A program made the translations under genes and the position numbers. Shown in pieces: positions 18,521 through 28,858 of a stretch of 64,000 nucleotides of DNA. The number at the start of each line of letters is the position of its first letter. The first letter of the stretch is position 1. Origin of the DNA: Mycobacterium heckeshornense (GTDB taxonomy: Bacteria > Actinomycetota > Actinomycetes > Mycobacteriales > Mycobacteriaceae); assembly GCF_016592155.1 (NCBI RefSeq), contig NZ_AP024237.1, positions 4,154,001 through 4,218,000 on the forward strand, given 5' to 3'. The notes beneath the pieces were generated by a model. It did not search any database. It was not told where the DNA came from and was given only the letters and a program-made list of their open reading frames with translations.

Positions 18521-20235
18521 CCGGCATGGAAGTCGCCGCCGACGGCACCGCTCTGCTGCACACGTTCAAGCAGGCCGGTGTTCTCGACGTTTCCGATGTG
18601 CACGTGGCACAGCGGATCTGCGTCCTCGGTGAGGAATCCGATGAGCGGGTGGCGCTGGCGGTGGCGGTTTTGGTGCGCGGGCTGCGGGCCGGGTCGGTGT
18701 GCGTCGACCTGGCGAGCATCGCCTCAACCGCCGAGGTTGACGACGTCGCCTGGCCGGAACCCGCGCAGTGGTTGGCGGCGGTGCGGGCAAGCCCGTTGCT
18801 CGGCGACCCGCCGGTGCTGCGTCTCTACGACGACCGGCTGCTCTACCTGGACCGATACTGGCGGGAGGAAGTCCAGGTGTGCGCCGACCTAGTGGCGTTG
18901 CTGACCTCGACACCTGCGGTCGAGCTGCCCGCTCTCGAGCGACTTTTCCCACCCGGTTTCGAAGAACAGCGGCAGGCTGCGAAACTGGCGCTGTCACAAC
19001 CGGTTACCGTGGTGACCGGCGGCCCCGGCACCGGCAAGACCACCACCGTCGCACGGTTGCTCGCGCTGCTGGCCGAGCAGGCGGAAGCCGCCGGGGCATC
19101 GCGGCTGCGGATCGCGCTGGCGGCACCGACCGGCAAGGCGGCGGCGCGGCTTCAGGAGGCGGTGGCGATCGAGCTCGGCAAGCTCGATGCCGCCGACCGG
19201 GCGCGGCTGGGCGAGCTACCGGCGATGACGCTGCATCGACTGCTCGGCCCGAGGCCCGGTACGTCGTCGCGGTTCAAGCACGATCGCGGCAATCGGTTGC
19301 CGCACGACGTAATTGTGGTCGACGAAACGTCGATGGTGTCGCTGACCATGATGGCACGGCTGCTGGAGGCGGTGCGTCCGTACACCCGGCTGATCCTGGT
19401 CGGCGACGCCGACCAGCTCGCGTCGGTGGAAGCCGGCGCGGTGCTGGCCGATTTGGTGGACGGTCTGTCGGCGCGCGACGACGTCGAGGTGGCGGTGCTG
19501 CGGACCTCGCACCGGTTCGGCAAGTCGATCGCCGCGTTGGCCGACGCAATACGGCTCGGCGATGCGGATCGGGCCGTGCAGTTGTTGCGGTCGGGCGACG
19601 AACATATCGAGTTCGTCGAGGAGGAGGATGCCACTGCGCGTTTGCGCGCCATCCTGCTGCCGCGCGCGCTTGAATTGCGCAAGGCGGCGCTGCTGGGAGT
19701 TGCCGACGAAGCGTTGGCGACGCTGGAAGCGCATCGGTTGCTGTGCGCTCACCGCGACGGGCCCCGCGGGGTGGGGCACTGGAACCGGCAAGTCGAGACC
19801 TGGCTCGCCGAAGAGACGGGCATGCCGCCGTGGTCGGAGTGGTATGCCGGGCGACCACTGCTGATGACGGCCAACGACTATGGGCTGCGCGTCTACAACG
19901 GCGACACCGGTGTAGTGGTGGCCGGCCCTGACGGGCTGCGAGCCACGATCTCGGGCGCAACCGGGCCGCTGGACTTCGCCACCAGCCGGCTCGGCAACGT
20001 CGATACTATGCACGCGATGACCATCCACAAATCCCAAGGCAGTCAGGCCGACGAAGTGACTGTGCTTTTGCCGCAGGAGGATTCGAGACTGCTTACCCGG
20101 GAATTGTTCTATACCGCGGTAACTCGCGCCAAGCGGAAGGTGCGCGTGGTCGGCTCCGAGGCTTGTGTGCGGACGGCAATTCGACGTCGTGCGCTGCGAG
20201 CAAGCGGGCTGGCCCAGCGGCTGGCCGCGTCGTGA
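18517..20235 (+). CDS. recD: Exodeoxyribonuclease V subunit RecD
   Basis: RecD is the 5'-3' SF1 helicase of RecBCD. The ATG at 18517 overlaps the recB stop (ATGA) and gives 572 residues. Walker A TGGPGTGKTTT is near residue 167, the Walker B DETSMVS near 268, and the C-terminal helicase motifs MTIHKSQGSQADEV and LFYTAVTRAKR near 505 and 530. All motifs expected of a working motor are present. It ends the recCBD operon; a short intergenic region and a convergent VOC gene follow. Confidence 0.97.
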   Translation: MTGMEVAADGTALLHTFKQAGVLDVSDVHVAQRICVLGEESDERVALAVAVLVRGLRAGSVCVDLASIASTAEVDDVAWPEPAQWLAAVRASPLLGDPPVLRLYDDRLLYLDRYWREEVQVCADLVALLTSTPAVELPALERLFPPGFEEQRQAAKLALSQPVTVVTGGPGTGKTTTVARLLALLAEQAEAAGASRLRIALAAPTGKAAARLQEAVAIELGKLDAADRARLGELPAMTLHRLLGPRPGTSSRFKHDRGNRLPHDVIVVDETSMVSLTMMARLLEAVRPYTRLILVGDADQLASVEAGAVLADLVDGLSARDDVEVAVLRTSHRFGKSIAALADAIRLGDADRAVQLLRSGDEHIEFVEEEDATARLRAILLPRALELRKAALLGVADEALATLEAHRLLCAHRDGPRGVGHWNRQVETWLAEETGMPPWSEWYAGRPLLMTANDYGLRVYNGDTGVVVAGPDGLRATISGATGPLDFATSRLGNVDTMHAMTIHKSQGSQADEVTVLLPQEDSRLLTRELFYTAVTRAKRKVRVVGSEACVRTAIRRRALRASGLAQRLAAS

Positions 20236-20341
20236 ATACCTCCAGTGATGGCGATACCGCTGCCGGAAACACCGGCTCGCCGCAGACGGCACTTTCCCGG
20301 GTCGCACGCGCGGACTGTCGTGCCGGTGTGCTGACCCGTCA

Positions 20342-20695
20342 TCACCGGGCCAACGGCTTGTAGAAGACCAAGCCGTTGCCCTTGTTGTCGTAGACCACGG
20401 CACGGCGCTCGTGCGCGTCGTCGTACGGGCCTTTCACAATGCCACCGCCGCTGGCCTCGACAGCCTTCGCCGCGCCGTCGACATCTGCGGTCTTGATACC
20501 CACGACGACCTGCCCGGGTATGGGATGGTCCACCTTCGTCGCCAGCGCGAGAGTGATCGGCCCACCGTCTAAGGCTGCGAAGTGGGCTCCGTCGCGGAAC
20601 TTCAGCGGCATGCCCAGGGTTTCGCTGTAGAACTGGATCGATTCGTCCAGGTTGTCGGTCGACAAGACGATCATCTTGACTTCGTGCTCGCTCAA
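20342..20695 (-). CDS. VOC-fold (glyoxalase/bleomycin-resistance-like) protein
   Basis: A 117-residue single-domain vicinal-oxygen-chelate protein (KMIVLSTDNLDESIQFYSET, then ...GNGLVFYKPLAR). The start chosen is a TTG at 20695 because a strong GGAGG lies five bases upstream and the encoded LSEHEVKM precedes the first beta-strand; an ATG 75 bases upstream has no such site. Metal ligands typical of glyoxalase I are not all evident, so the activity is unknown. The gene is convergent with recD and has no obvious partner. Confidence 0.75.
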   Translation of the reverse strand: MSEHEVKMIVLSTDNLDESIQFYSETLGMPLKFRDGAHFAALDGGPITLALATKVDHPIPGQVVVGIKTADVDGAAKAVEASGGGIVKGPYDDAHERRAVVYDNKGNGLVFYKPLAR

Positions 20696-20939
20696 TGGTG
20701 CCTCCTGTCGCTGTGGTGCTTTCAGATTAAATCCGGCTGCCGCGCTTGTATATCCGATTGGCATGCGCATAGAGGCCCTGCATCTTCTCGAGCACCGCGG
20801 GATTCACATGCGCCCCAACGCTGCGACACTCGCGCGCAGGGACGTGCCGATCCGGGAAATCGAGACACATGTCCATGCAATCGGGCTCAACGCGATCGGC
20901 CGCTGGATGACCCTGGTCGCAGTTGGGTTCAGTGCTGCC

Positions 20940-21305
20940 GGCACAACTCGAGCGGATGCCGGCCGATAGTGCATTCCGGAACACAGAAATTCGGCTCATC
21001 CGCCCTCTCGGAGGCGGTGCACGCCGAGGTCGCGGGCACCGGTGTGACGGTGACCGCCGTCTGCCCCGGCCCGGTGCCAAGCGAATTCCAGGCAGCCGCC
21101 GACGCCGACTTTTTGGTCAGCCGACTCCCGGCATTCGCCCGAGTTCCCGCCCAGCGGGCCGTCGCCCGACGCGCCGAAGGCCGCCGAGCGCGGTCGCGCG
21201 ACAGTGATTCCCGGCCGGCCGCACATACGAACCTTCCTGGCGTCCTCCAGGTTCATCCGGACCCCGCTGGCCTTGCCCGTCGTCGCGCGGATGGACCGGC
21301 GCTAG
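20940..21305 (+). pseudogene. Short-chain dehydrogenase/reductase remnant with frameshift
   Basis: Residues encoded from about 20990 (SALSEAVHAEVAGTGVTVTAV, then CPGPVPSEFQ) are the post-catalytic helix and PG loop of a classical SDR. The frame is lost between about 21140 and 21175; the matching C-terminus continues in another frame (APKAAERGRATVIPG ... LALPVVARMDRR) to a stop at 21303-21305. The Rossmann N-terminus (TGxxxGxG) and the YxxxK catalytic site are missing upstream, so this is a decayed 3' fragment. I see nothing I can identify in the 240 bases before it. Confidence 0.75.
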
Positions 21306-21335
21306 GCCTCGGCGCGGGAAGTTACCCTGGCCGGC

Positions 21336-21599
21336 GTGAGCAAACATCTGCCTGGCGGCGTGGTGCATGAGCTGCCCGCTGATCTGCGCGATGCCCTGGT
21401 CGCCAACTCCGCGGCACTCGCCGCCTGGAATGACATAACACCCCTGGCGCGCAACGAGTTTATCTGCTGGGTCGAGGACGCCAAGCAAGAGAAAACCCGA
21501 CAGCGCCGCATTCGCCGAACTCAAGAAGAGCTTGAAGAAGGCCAGCGTCGGCCCTGCTGCTGGCCAGGATGCAAGCACCGCGAGCGCACCGGCAGGTGA
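21336..21599 (+). CDS. YdeI/OmpD-associated family small protein
   Basis: An 87-residue protein starting at GTG 21336 (MSKHLPGGVVHELPADLRDALV). The pattern LPADLRDAL, then PLARNEFICWVEDAKQEKTRQRRIRRTQEEL is characteristic of the C-terminal part of YdeI/OmpD-associated (bacteriocin-protection type) proteins, in which this segment usually follows a DUF1905 domain. The stand-alone short form is common in actinobacteria. The C-terminus ends in CCWPGCKHRERT, two Cys plus Cys/His that could bind a metal. Function is not established. Confidence 0.7.
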   Translation: MSKHLPGGVVHELPADLRDALVANSAALAAWNDITPLARNEFICWVEDAKQEKTRQRRIRRTQEELEEGQRRPCCWPGCKHRERTGR

Positions 21600-21611
21600 G
21601 CGCGAAACGCG

Positions 21612-22559
21612 TCAGGTCCGCGTCCGCTGAGCCGAGACGAACAAATTCCGTGGGGCCGTGTCCTCGACTTCCTTGGGAAGTGCGCGGCCATACCCGGCCA
21701 TCAGCTCGGCCGACGGTGTCACCGTCACCTGCCAGCCGTGCCTGCGCAGCCAGTCGCCGACGTCACTGCGCTCCTCGAAATACCACAGCTCGTCGGTTCT
21801 GGGCACTTCGCGTTGCGGGTCGACCCTGGCCATCAATTCCCGGACGCGATCCATCCGCTCCCGCCGTTTGGCGCGGGCCTCGGGATCGGCGAAGTTGGGT
21901 GCCAGCGCCTCGACGGCGATCCGGCTGCCGGTGACGGTGAGACCCTGGACACGGTCGAACAGCAGATCCTGCGCCGCCGCCGGCAAATAGGGCATCAGCC
22001 CCTCGGCCGACCATGCGCTGGACGCCGAGACGTCGAAACCCGCCTGCCGCAACGCCGTTGGCCAGTCCTGGCGCAGATCGACCGGAACGGCGACCCGGTT
22101 GCAGGCCGGCTCCGCGCCGTGCGCGGCCAATGTCGAGGATTTGAACTCCAGCACCCGGGGCTGGTCGAGCTCATAGACCGTGGTGCCGTCGGGCCAGGCC
22201 AACCGCCAGGATCGCGAGTCCAGACCCGCCGCCAGGATCACCACCTGGCGTATGCCCGCCGCGGTGGCGTCGAGGAAGAACGTGTCGAAAAAGCGTGTCC
22301 GCGAGGCGAAATAGTCCACCATCGACCGCATCCGCAGCGGCAACTCAGGCTCGGCGTCGACCACCTCGGCGGGCAACTCGCGAGCCTCATACCAGGTCCA
22401 CACACCCTCGCCGACGGTGTCGAGGAAAATCCGCGCAAACGGATCACGGATCAGCGGATTCTCGCTCTCGGTTTCCGCTGCGCGCGCCGCCGCTACGCCC
22501 AGCGCGGTCGCGCCCACACTTTCGGTGATTTCCCAGGTGTCGTCGTCAGTTCTCGCCAC
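21612..22559 (-). CDS. SAM-dependent methyltransferase, TIGR00027/MST family
   Basis: The 315-residue protein starts at GTG 22559 ([23 protein letters not shown]), the standard opening of the large mycobacterial family of leucine-carboxyl-methyltransferase-like enzymes. SAM-binding motif [15 protein letters not shown] is near residue 85, followed by the family motif [14 protein letters not shown]. tuberculosis has more than ten paralogues of unknown substrate. It is convergent with the YdeI-like gene and divergent from the TVP38 membrane gene 33 bases away, suggesting a shared promoter region. Confidence 0.88.
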   Translation of the reverse strand: MARTDDDTWEITESVGATALGVAAARAAETESENPLIRDPFARIFLDTVGEGVWTWYEARELPAEVVDAEPELPLRMRSMVDYFASRTRFFDTFFLDATAAGIRQVVILAAGLDSRSWRLAWPDGTTVYELDQPRVLEFKSSTLAAHGAEPACNRVAVPVDLRQDWPTALRQAGFDVSASSAWSAEGLMPYLPAAAQDLLFDRVQGLTVTGSRIAVEALAPNFADPEARAKRRERMDRVRELMARVDPQREVPRTDELWYFEERSDVGDWLRRHGWQVTVTPSAELMAGYGRALPKEVEDTAPRNLFVSAQRTRT

Positions 22560-22592
22560 GTATCCAGACCCTACGGAAGAATCACCGCCGAC

Positions 22593-23324
22593 ATGAAGCA
22601 CACCTCCCCGATGGCATCGCGTCGACGCCACATCCTGCGGCTGGCCGCCTTCGCCGGCCTGTTATTCGTGGTGTTCTACCTGGTGGCTGTCAGGCAGGTC
22701 ATCGACGTCGCGGCGCTGCGGCACGCGATTTCGGCGACGGGGGCGGTGGCGCCGCTGGCTTATGTCGTGGCGTCGGCCGGGCTCGGCGCGTTGTTCGTGC
22801 CGGGCCCGGTTCTGGCCACGGGCAGCGGATTTTTGTTCGGCCCAGTGCTGGGGGTCGCGGTGACGCTCGGGGCGACGGTGGGCACCGCGGTGGTCGCGAG
22901 TTTCATCGGGCGTCGGGCCGGGCGGGACAGTGCGCGGGCTCTGCTGGGCACCCACCGCGCCGAGCGTCTCGACGCGCTGATCGACCGCGGCGGCCTATGG
23001 GCGGTGGTCGGGCAGCGCTTCGTTCCGGGCATATCGGATGCACTCGCCTCCTACGCCTTCGGGGCGTTCGGAGTTCCGGTGTGGCAGATGGCCATTGGCT
23101 CGTTCATCGGGTCGGTGCCGCGGGCCTTCGCCTACACCTCGCTGGGCGCCTCGATCGCGCAGCGATCGGCGTCGCTGGCCTACGCGGCGATAGCGGTGTG
23201 GTGCGTGACCGCTGTCGCCGGCGTATTCGCCGCGCGGCATGGATATCGAACGTGGCGTGCGCACGCCCAAGAACCGCGCGGCGCCGGCCCGCCGGATTCC
23301 GATCGGGAAGCCGGCCCGCGCTGA
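22593..23324 (+). CDS. TVP38/TMEM64 (VTT-domain) membrane protein
   Basis: A 243-residue integral membrane protein with about five hydrophobic segments and the VTT-domain landmarks [20 protein letters not shown] and [24 protein letters not shown] proteins are membrane scramblase- or transporter-like proteins. The ATG at 22593 ([13 protein letters not shown]) is chosen because the open frame upstream runs antisense to the methyltransferase. It corresponds to Rv0625c, which in M. tuberculosis also lies near a vapBC pair and close to recD. Confidence 0.85.
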   Translation: MKHTSPMASRRRHILRLAAFAGLLFVVFYLVAVRQVIDVAALRHAISATGAVAPLAYVVASAGLGALFVPGPVLATGSGFLFGPVLGVAVTLGATVGTAVVASFIGRRAGRDSARALLGTHRAERLDALIDRGGLWAVVGQRFVPGISDALASYAFGAFGVPVWQMAIGSFIGSVPRAFAYTSLGASIAQRSASLAYAAIAVWCVTAVAGVFAARHGYRTWRAHAQEPRGAGPPDSDREAGPR

Positions 23325-23363
23325 ACCACGAGTTCGCCCGAACCAGCCCGAAGCACGACACGA

Positions 23364-23762
23364 CTAACGCGCAGGGATAAGCACCGCGACATCGCTGTGC
23401 TGGTGCGCCAGGGCGCTATCCAGAGTCGCCAGCCGGCCGTTGCGGCTTCGGGCCAGCTGGGCAAGATAGGCATCGGTTACCTGCCGGTGCCCGACCACAC
23501 CGCTGAACGCCACATCGGCGAAAGAGACACTGTCAGACCAAAACTCGTGACGATGCGCATTTTCGACCCCGGCCACGACATCCCGCGCGGCTGCCGCGGA
23601 TTGCCCAGACCGCAACAGAAACCGGACAAGACTTCCCTGCGTGATCGGGCACGTCGCGAACGCCGTGCCGGATGCCGAAAGCCACTCGGCGGCGGCATCA
23701 TGATGCACGTGCTCGCTGACAACCAACGCGATGAGCACATTCGCGTCGAGCAACGCCGTCAC
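23364..23762 (-). CDS. vapC: PIN-domain toxin VapC
   Basis: A 132-residue PIN-domain endoribonuclease. The first acidic residue is in TALLDANVLIAL (Asp6), a second acidic cluster follows in the middle (FWSDSVSFADVAF), and a late acidic residue sits in GRLATLDSALA. The gene overlaps the vapB stop by four bases, the normal antitoxin-toxin arrangement in which the toxin is second. Such toxins cleave tRNA or rRNA; the target cannot be predicted here. Confidence 0.9.
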   Translation of the reverse strand: MTALLDANVLIALVVSEHVHHDAAAEWLSASGTAFATCPITQGSLVRFLLRSGQSAAAARDVVAGVENAHRHEFWSDSVSFADVAFSGVVGHRQVTDAYLAQLARSRNGRLATLDSALAHQHSDVAVLIPAR

Positions 23763-23986
23763 TGCTCATCCTCCAATGCGCGCACATCTTCTGAAGTCAC
23801 GACCGTTCCGACGCTCACCAGAGGCAACCCGGTTCTGGGATCCGTGGAGATCGCCGCGACGCTGCCCGTGCTCAGGCCACGCCGGATGAGGTCGGCGACC
23901 GTTTCGCTCAACGTGCGGTGGGTATCGCGGGCGATCGCCAGCGCCTGTTTGTGCAGATCATCGGGAAGATCGATGGTGGTACGCAC
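23759..23986 (-). CDS. vapB: Ribbon-helix-helix antitoxin VapB
   Basis: A 75-residue protein beginning VRTTIDLPDDLHKQALAIAR at GTG 23986; the earlier ATG at 24004 adds six residues without homology. The N-terminal strand plus helices (TLSETVADLIRRGL) make an RHH DNA-binding domain, and the C-terminal tail (TVVTSEDVRALEDEQ) would wrap the VapC active site. It is first in the vapBC operon and probably represses it. Confidence 0.9.
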   Translation of the reverse strand: MRTTIDLPDDLHKQALAIARDTHRTLSETVADLIRRGLSTGSVAAISTDPRTGLPLVSVGTVVTSEDVRALEDEQ

Positions 23987-24104
23987 GCCCCATCGTAGCA
24001 TCATCGCATCATGATGCAGGCGCCACCTCCCCGTGGCGCCGAACGTTCGACGCAGCGTGCTGAGCTACCCGACCGGCCGGCCGGAGTGGCATAGGGTGGC
24101 CGCC

Positions 24105-26663
24105 ATGGCTAAAACGGTCCAGCCGATGCGGGCCCTCGCGAGGATTCTGACCGGACACGGCCCGCTGCACACCGCCGAAATCGCGCAGCGGCTGCGGGAG
24201 GCCGGCGTGGCTGAACCGGATATACCGTCACCGGCTGACATTGAAATGGAATGTCCGGCAGGAGAACTCGTCGACGATCGATGGGTCTGGCTGCCGGCGG
24301 TGCTCGCCGGCCGCGTGTTCACCCGGCGGCTGGGCGCCGACGAGACAGCCCACGACATGCTTATAGTGACCCCGGACCTGGATCCCATCACCGCGCTCTG
24401 CGAATACGAGCAATACCAACGGCTCGCCGACGGGTCGGCGGCGCAGCTGGCGCTGGCCGAGTTCGACGACGAGCTGCTCGAGGAGCGCGGCATCCCCGCC
24501 GAGGCCGTCGACCCGGGCGGCGTGTTGCTGCTGGCGCCCGGCACGTTCCAGGCGTTAGGGGTGACCGACGGGCAGCTCGTCGGGCTACGGCTGACCGACG
24601 AGGGACTGGCGCTCGAGCGGGTCACCGCGCCGGCATCACCTGCGGAGGTGGGCGCCCAGCTGGCCGCCGTGGTCAACGACGAGGAGCCGGAGTACGTCGA
24701 TGCGGCGGTGTGGACGGTGTGCGTCAAGGATCCCGTGGCATTCACCGAGCCGCTGCCACCGCTGAGCGAGATCGCCGACGAGTGCGGTCTGGCACACCGC
24801 GGTGAGTGGCTGGCACCGACCGGATTCAATTTCGCCCGTTGGGATTTCGAGCGTGGCTGCGCGCGGTTGGTCGAGCGACATGACATCGACCCGGACGACG
24901 CGTTCGCGCTGTACACCCTGGTGCAGCTGCACAAGCAGGTGTCGCTGGGGATCGACGCCGCCGAACCGGGCGAACCGCGCGACGAGGCGCTGGCCGCGGT
25001 CGACGACGCCGCACAGCGGCCCGGAGACGAGCGGTCCTTCGAGCTGGTGGGCAAGCTCGGCGCGGCGCTGGCCGACCCGCAGCTGGCTGAGCTGTTGGTG
25101 GACGAGACGATCGGCACCGGCTGCGAGGGGGGGCAGCCGCGCTGGCCCTGCTGGCCGCGATGCTGGAGCCGCAGGTGCCCCGGGCGGCGCAAGTGGCGTT
25201 CCGCTGGCTGCGGGCGGTGGCACTGGAACGCCTCGGCGCCGTCGAAGCCGCCGAACGCGAGCTGCTGGCGGCCGAGTCGATCGATCCGGTCTGGCCGCTG
25301 CCGTTGCTGGACCTGGCCCGTTTTGCCTCCGATCGCGGCGACGTCGAAGGTGGATTGGGATTGCTGCGCCGCGCCGGCGTCGACCCGGATTACCCGCTGA
25401 TGGAACTGCTGACGCGGCATCGGCCCGAACCGCGGAGCGATGTCGGCCGCAACGAGCCATGCTGGTGCGGGTCGGGCCGCAAATACAAGAAATGTCATCT
25501 CGGGCGCGAGCGGTTGCCGCTGGCCGATCGAGCGCGCTGGCTGTATGCGAAGGCCATCCAGCATGCACTGCGGAGCGGCTGGAACGACCTGCTGATCACG
25601 GTGGCCTACCAGCGTTCTCGCCACACCGGCGACGATCTCGACGCACTGGACGCGGCGCTGGCCGATCCGCTGGTGATCGACGCGGTGCTGTTCGAGGGCG
25701 GGGGGGTTTGCGGAGTTCCTCGAGGTGCGCGGATCGTTGCTGCCCGACGACGAGCGGCTGCTGGCCGAGCAGTGGCTGCTGGTGGAGCGGTCGGTGTTCG
25801 ACGTCGAGCAGGTGCATCCCGGCCGGGGCGTGACCGTGCGCGATGTGCGCACCGGCGACCGGCATGAGGTGCGTGAGCGCACAGCGAGCCGACAGCTCAA
25901 GTCCGGGCAGCTGATCTGTGCCCGGGTGCTGCCCACCGGGGACTTTATGCAGTTCTTCGGCGGGATCGAGCCGGTCGCGCTGCACGAGCGCGACACGTTG
26001 ATCGACCTGCTCGACGCCGAGCCCGACCCGGTGGCGCTGGTGGCGCAACTGAGTCGCCGGTTCGCGCCGCCCACGCTGACCAACACCGAGGGCGACCCGT
26101 TGGCGATCTGCACGGCCACGGTCCGGGTGAGCGACCCGGCCGGGATCGAAGCTGGGCTCGATGACACCTACGACCGGGTCGACGGCGACGAGCCGCAGTG
26201 GTTCGAGCACGTCACCACCGATGGCATGAAACGGATTCGGGCCACGCTGGTGCTTGACGGCGACACCCTGCGGGTGGAGACCAACAGCGACAAGCGGATG
26301 GACCGGGTGCTGGCCACGCTGGCGCGCCTCGACCCCGGGATGAAAGTGATGGACGACGAGCGCCGTCCGCTTCGCGACATGCGCGAGGCCGCCCAGTTGG
26401 CTGAGGAGCTGCCCGACGCGGCCCCGCTCGAGCCTGCCGACCCCAAAGTGGCTGCGGCCCTGGAGGAATTCATCCGTGACTACGAGACACGCTGGCTCGA
26501 CGAGCCGATTCCCGCGCTCGACGGCCACACCCCGCGGCAGGCCGCCGACGACCCCACCCGGCGCGGCGACCTGATAAGACTCCTGGACAGCTTCCCCGCC
26601 GGCGCAGCCGCCGGTGGCGGCATGGACGCCGACCGGCTGCGCGTCGCGCTCGGGTTGCGGTAG
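24105..26663 (+). pseudogene. SEC-C motif protein broken by two opposite poly-G indels
   Basis: One gene of about 850 codons is split into three frames. Frame 1 runs from ATG 24105 (MAKTVQPMRALARILTGHG) to a run of seven G at 25127-25133. Frame 2 continues with AALALLAAMLEPQVPRAAQ through a SEC-C zinc motif (NEPCWCGSGRKYKKCH, near 25450-25500) to a second run of seven G at 25700-25706. Frame 3 continues with FAEFLEVRGSLLPDDERLL to the stop at 26663. Adding one G at the first tract and removing one at the second restores the whole frame. The N-terminal part has a winged-helix-like start and an acidic repeat-rich body; function is unknown. Sequencing errors in homopolymers are as likely as real mutation. 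Confidence 0.8.
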
Positions 26664-26701
26664 ACGCTTTGCGTTGCGCCCCGACGGCGCATCATGGAAG
26701 G

Positions 26702-27856
26702 GTGCGGATCGGAGTCGGGGTTTCCACCGCCGCCGACGCACGCCGGGCCGCGGTGGAGGCTGCAACGCAGGCGCGCGACGAGCTCGCCGGTGAGCGCCCG
26801 TCGCTGGCCGTGCTGCTCGCGTCGCGCCCGCACACCGACGAGGCCGCCGCGGTCCTGGCTGCGGTGCAGGAGATCATCGAGCCGCCCGCGCTGATCGGGT
26901 GCGTGGCGCAAGCGGTCGTCGCGGGCCGCCGCGAGATCGAGGACGGGCCCGCAGTGGCGGTGTGGCTGGCCTGCGGCCTGCCCGCCGAGACGTTCCACCT
27001 GGACTTCATCCGCGCCGGCTCGGGCGGGCTGCTCACCGGTTACCGGTTCGACTCGACCGGCGACGACCTGCACCTGCTGCTGCCGGACCCGTACACGTTC
27101 CCGTCGCACCTGCTAATCGAGCACCTCAACGCCGATCGGCCGGGCACGATCCTGGTGGGCGGACTGGTCAGTGGCGGGCGCGGACCTGGCGATGCCCGCC
27201 TGTTCCGCGACCATGAGGTGCTGAGCTCGGGCCTGGTCGGCATGCGGCTGCCCGGCGGCGGGCACGCGGTCCCGATCGTGTCGCAGGGGTGCCGACCGAT
27301 CGGCCATCCCTACATCGTGACCCGCGCCGACGGCGCGGTGATCACCGAGCTGGGCGGGCGGCCACCGCTGCTGCGGCTGCGCGAGATCGTCGAGGGGCTA
27401 CCGCCCGGCGAGCAGGAGCTGATCAGCCGGGGCCTGCAAGTCGGCATCGTCGTCGACGAGCACCTCGCCGCTCCGGGCCAGGGCGACTTTGTGATCCGCG
27501 GCCTGGTTGGCGCCGACCCTGCTACCGGGGCCATCGAAATCGGCCAGGTGATCGAGGTCGGCGCAACCGTGCAGTTTCAGGTCCGCGACCCGGTGAGCGC
27601 CGACAAGGATCTGCGCCTGGCCGTGGAGCGGGCTTTGGCGGAGCTGCCCGCGCGTCCGGTCGGGGCGCTGTTGTTCACCTGTAACGGGCGGGGGCGGCGC
27701 ATGTTCGGGGTCTCCGACCACGACGCGTCGACGATCTCCGAGTTGCTGGGCGGGATCCCGCTGGTCGGGTTCTTCGCCGCCGGGGAGATCGGCCCGATCG
27801 CGGGTCGCAATGCGCTGCATGGGTTTACCGCGTCGATGGCGCTGTTCGTCGAATAG
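26702..27856 (+). CDS. FIST-domain sensory protein
   Basis: A 384-residue protein with an N-terminal FIST domain ([21 protein letters not shown] at the start, [14 protein letters not shown] near residue 150) and a C-terminal FIST_C domain ([16 protein letters not shown] ... [23 protein letters not shown]). FIST domains are proposed small-ligand sensors. No output domain is fused, so it acts through a partner. The GTG at 26702 is chosen by the conserved VRIGVG opening. Length and sequence fit Rv0628c, which in M. tuberculosis is next to recD; here about 6.5 kb separates them. Confidence 0.88.
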   Translation: MRIGVGVSTAADARRAAVEAATQARDELAGERPSLAVLLASRPHTDEAAAVLAAVQEIIEPPALIGCVAQAVVAGRREIEDGPAVAVWLACGLPAETFHLDFIRAGSGGLLTGYRFDSTGDDLHLLLPDPYTFPSHLLIEHLNADRPGTILVGGLVSGGRGPGDARLFRDHEVLSSGLVGMRLPGGGHAVPIVSQGCRPIGHPYIVTRADGAVITELGGRPPLLRLREIVEGLPPGEQELISRGLQVGIVVDEHLAAPGQGDFVIRGLVGADPATGAIEIGQVIEVGATVQFQVRDPVSADKDLRLAVERALAELPARPVGALLFTCNGRGRRMFGVSDHDASTISELLGGIPLVGFFAAGEIGPIAGRNALHGFTASMALFVE

Positions 27857-28557
27857 AACGGCGCGAAAACACTGATGCCGCCGCTCGTGGACGACCATCC
27901 AGGTCCTGACCCGCGCGATCGCCCCTGCCGACCTGCGACACAGTTGGAGCAAGCGGATACGGGCGCGGCTCGCTACGGTCGGGAGGTGTTCGGGGCGTTT
28001 CCAGATGGGTTCCCAATCATCGAGCCCCGCGGGCATGACCGAGAATCCGGGAAGGTCCATGATCGCGCGGGCCCGTAGGTGCAAAACAGCGACGCGGGCC
28101 GCACCGAACCCACCCTGGCCCGGTTTGACCATGCCCTGATCAACATCTGCGAGCCGCTCCGAGGCATCGGTCTTATCGTGCAGCATCGCGGGTACGCAGC
28201 TCGGGTGAGCCCTCTTGCCGAGCACGTATGCGACAGGGCAGGCAGGTTGACCGGACGCCGTCGGTCATGGTGACGGCAGCGCGGCGTGGTGGCGTATGCC
28301 TAGCAACGGAACCCCGGCGGCGCGCTGAACCCTGCCTCATCAGTCAACAGCAGCAATCGATCCGTGGCGATCGGCAGACGCCGTGCCGTCGTACTCCTGC
28401 TATCCCTTTTCGCACGCGCAGCCAATGTTGGTAGCGCGATATCGATCCCAGCCTCCAACGGCACCTGCTTGACGGGCAGGCACTATCCGGATGCGGAATC
28501 TCCGGGCGGCGCAGCCGTTATGCACGTAAGGAACAGAATGGAAGGATCAGCTCGATC
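27857..28557 (+). other. About 700 bases with no convincing gene; decayed sequence at an island edge
   Basis: Several frames of 60-70 codons are open, but none shows homology or a good Shine-Dalgarno site. A frame from GTG 28364 starts like a signal peptide (AIGRRRAVVLLLSLFARAANVGSA) and ends at 28561 after 65 codons; it could be the stump of an exported protein. A minus-strand frame open from 28225 towards 27870 is also unplaced. The stretch marks the end of conserved synteny with the recD/FIST neighbourhood. Confidence 0.4.
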
Positions 28558-28587
28558 TTGACTACGCATACTACATCAGTATAGAGT
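28558..28587 (+). promoter_or_regulatory. Candidate sigma-A promoter at the left edge of the island
   Basis: TTGACT (28558-28563) is followed after 16 bases by TATAGA (28580-28585), overlapping a TAGAGT hexamer at 18-base spacing. It lies in the most AT-rich stretch of the left half and reads towards the membrane/oxidase cluster starting at 28859, which would leave a leader of about 265 bases. Confidence 0.5.
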
Positions 28588-28858
28588 GATAGCAAACATA
28601 TCTCGTCTAAATGGCATGATTAATTACGCGATTTTTGCGAATTTGGTAGGTCGATAGATCGGGCAGAAAGTTGCTTCGACTAGTTCCACCGGACGGCACG
28701 GCCGCTCCTGTGGCCATGTGCGGCGCTAAAGGCCAGTCAAGACGTGCGACGGGACGGTCGGGCGTCAAGAAACGGCTGGCAACAGATGGCCGGGGTGCCA
28801 TGAGCAGCGACAAGAGAGTCCGATGTCCACCGCAGGCCATCACTGAAGGGAAGTTGAC

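Noticed and set aside
20727..20939. Possible coding remnant on either strand before the SDR fragment
   Set aside because: Both translations look partly protein-like, but neither matches a family I know and neither has a supported start.
24065..26167. 700-codon minus-strand frame opposite the SEC-C gene
   Set aside because: Ser/Arg-rich shadow; the plus strand shows real domains across three frames.
28364..28561. 65-codon frame with signal-peptide-like start
   Set aside because: No Shine-Dalgarno site, no recognisable mature domain; kept only as a note in the gap entry.
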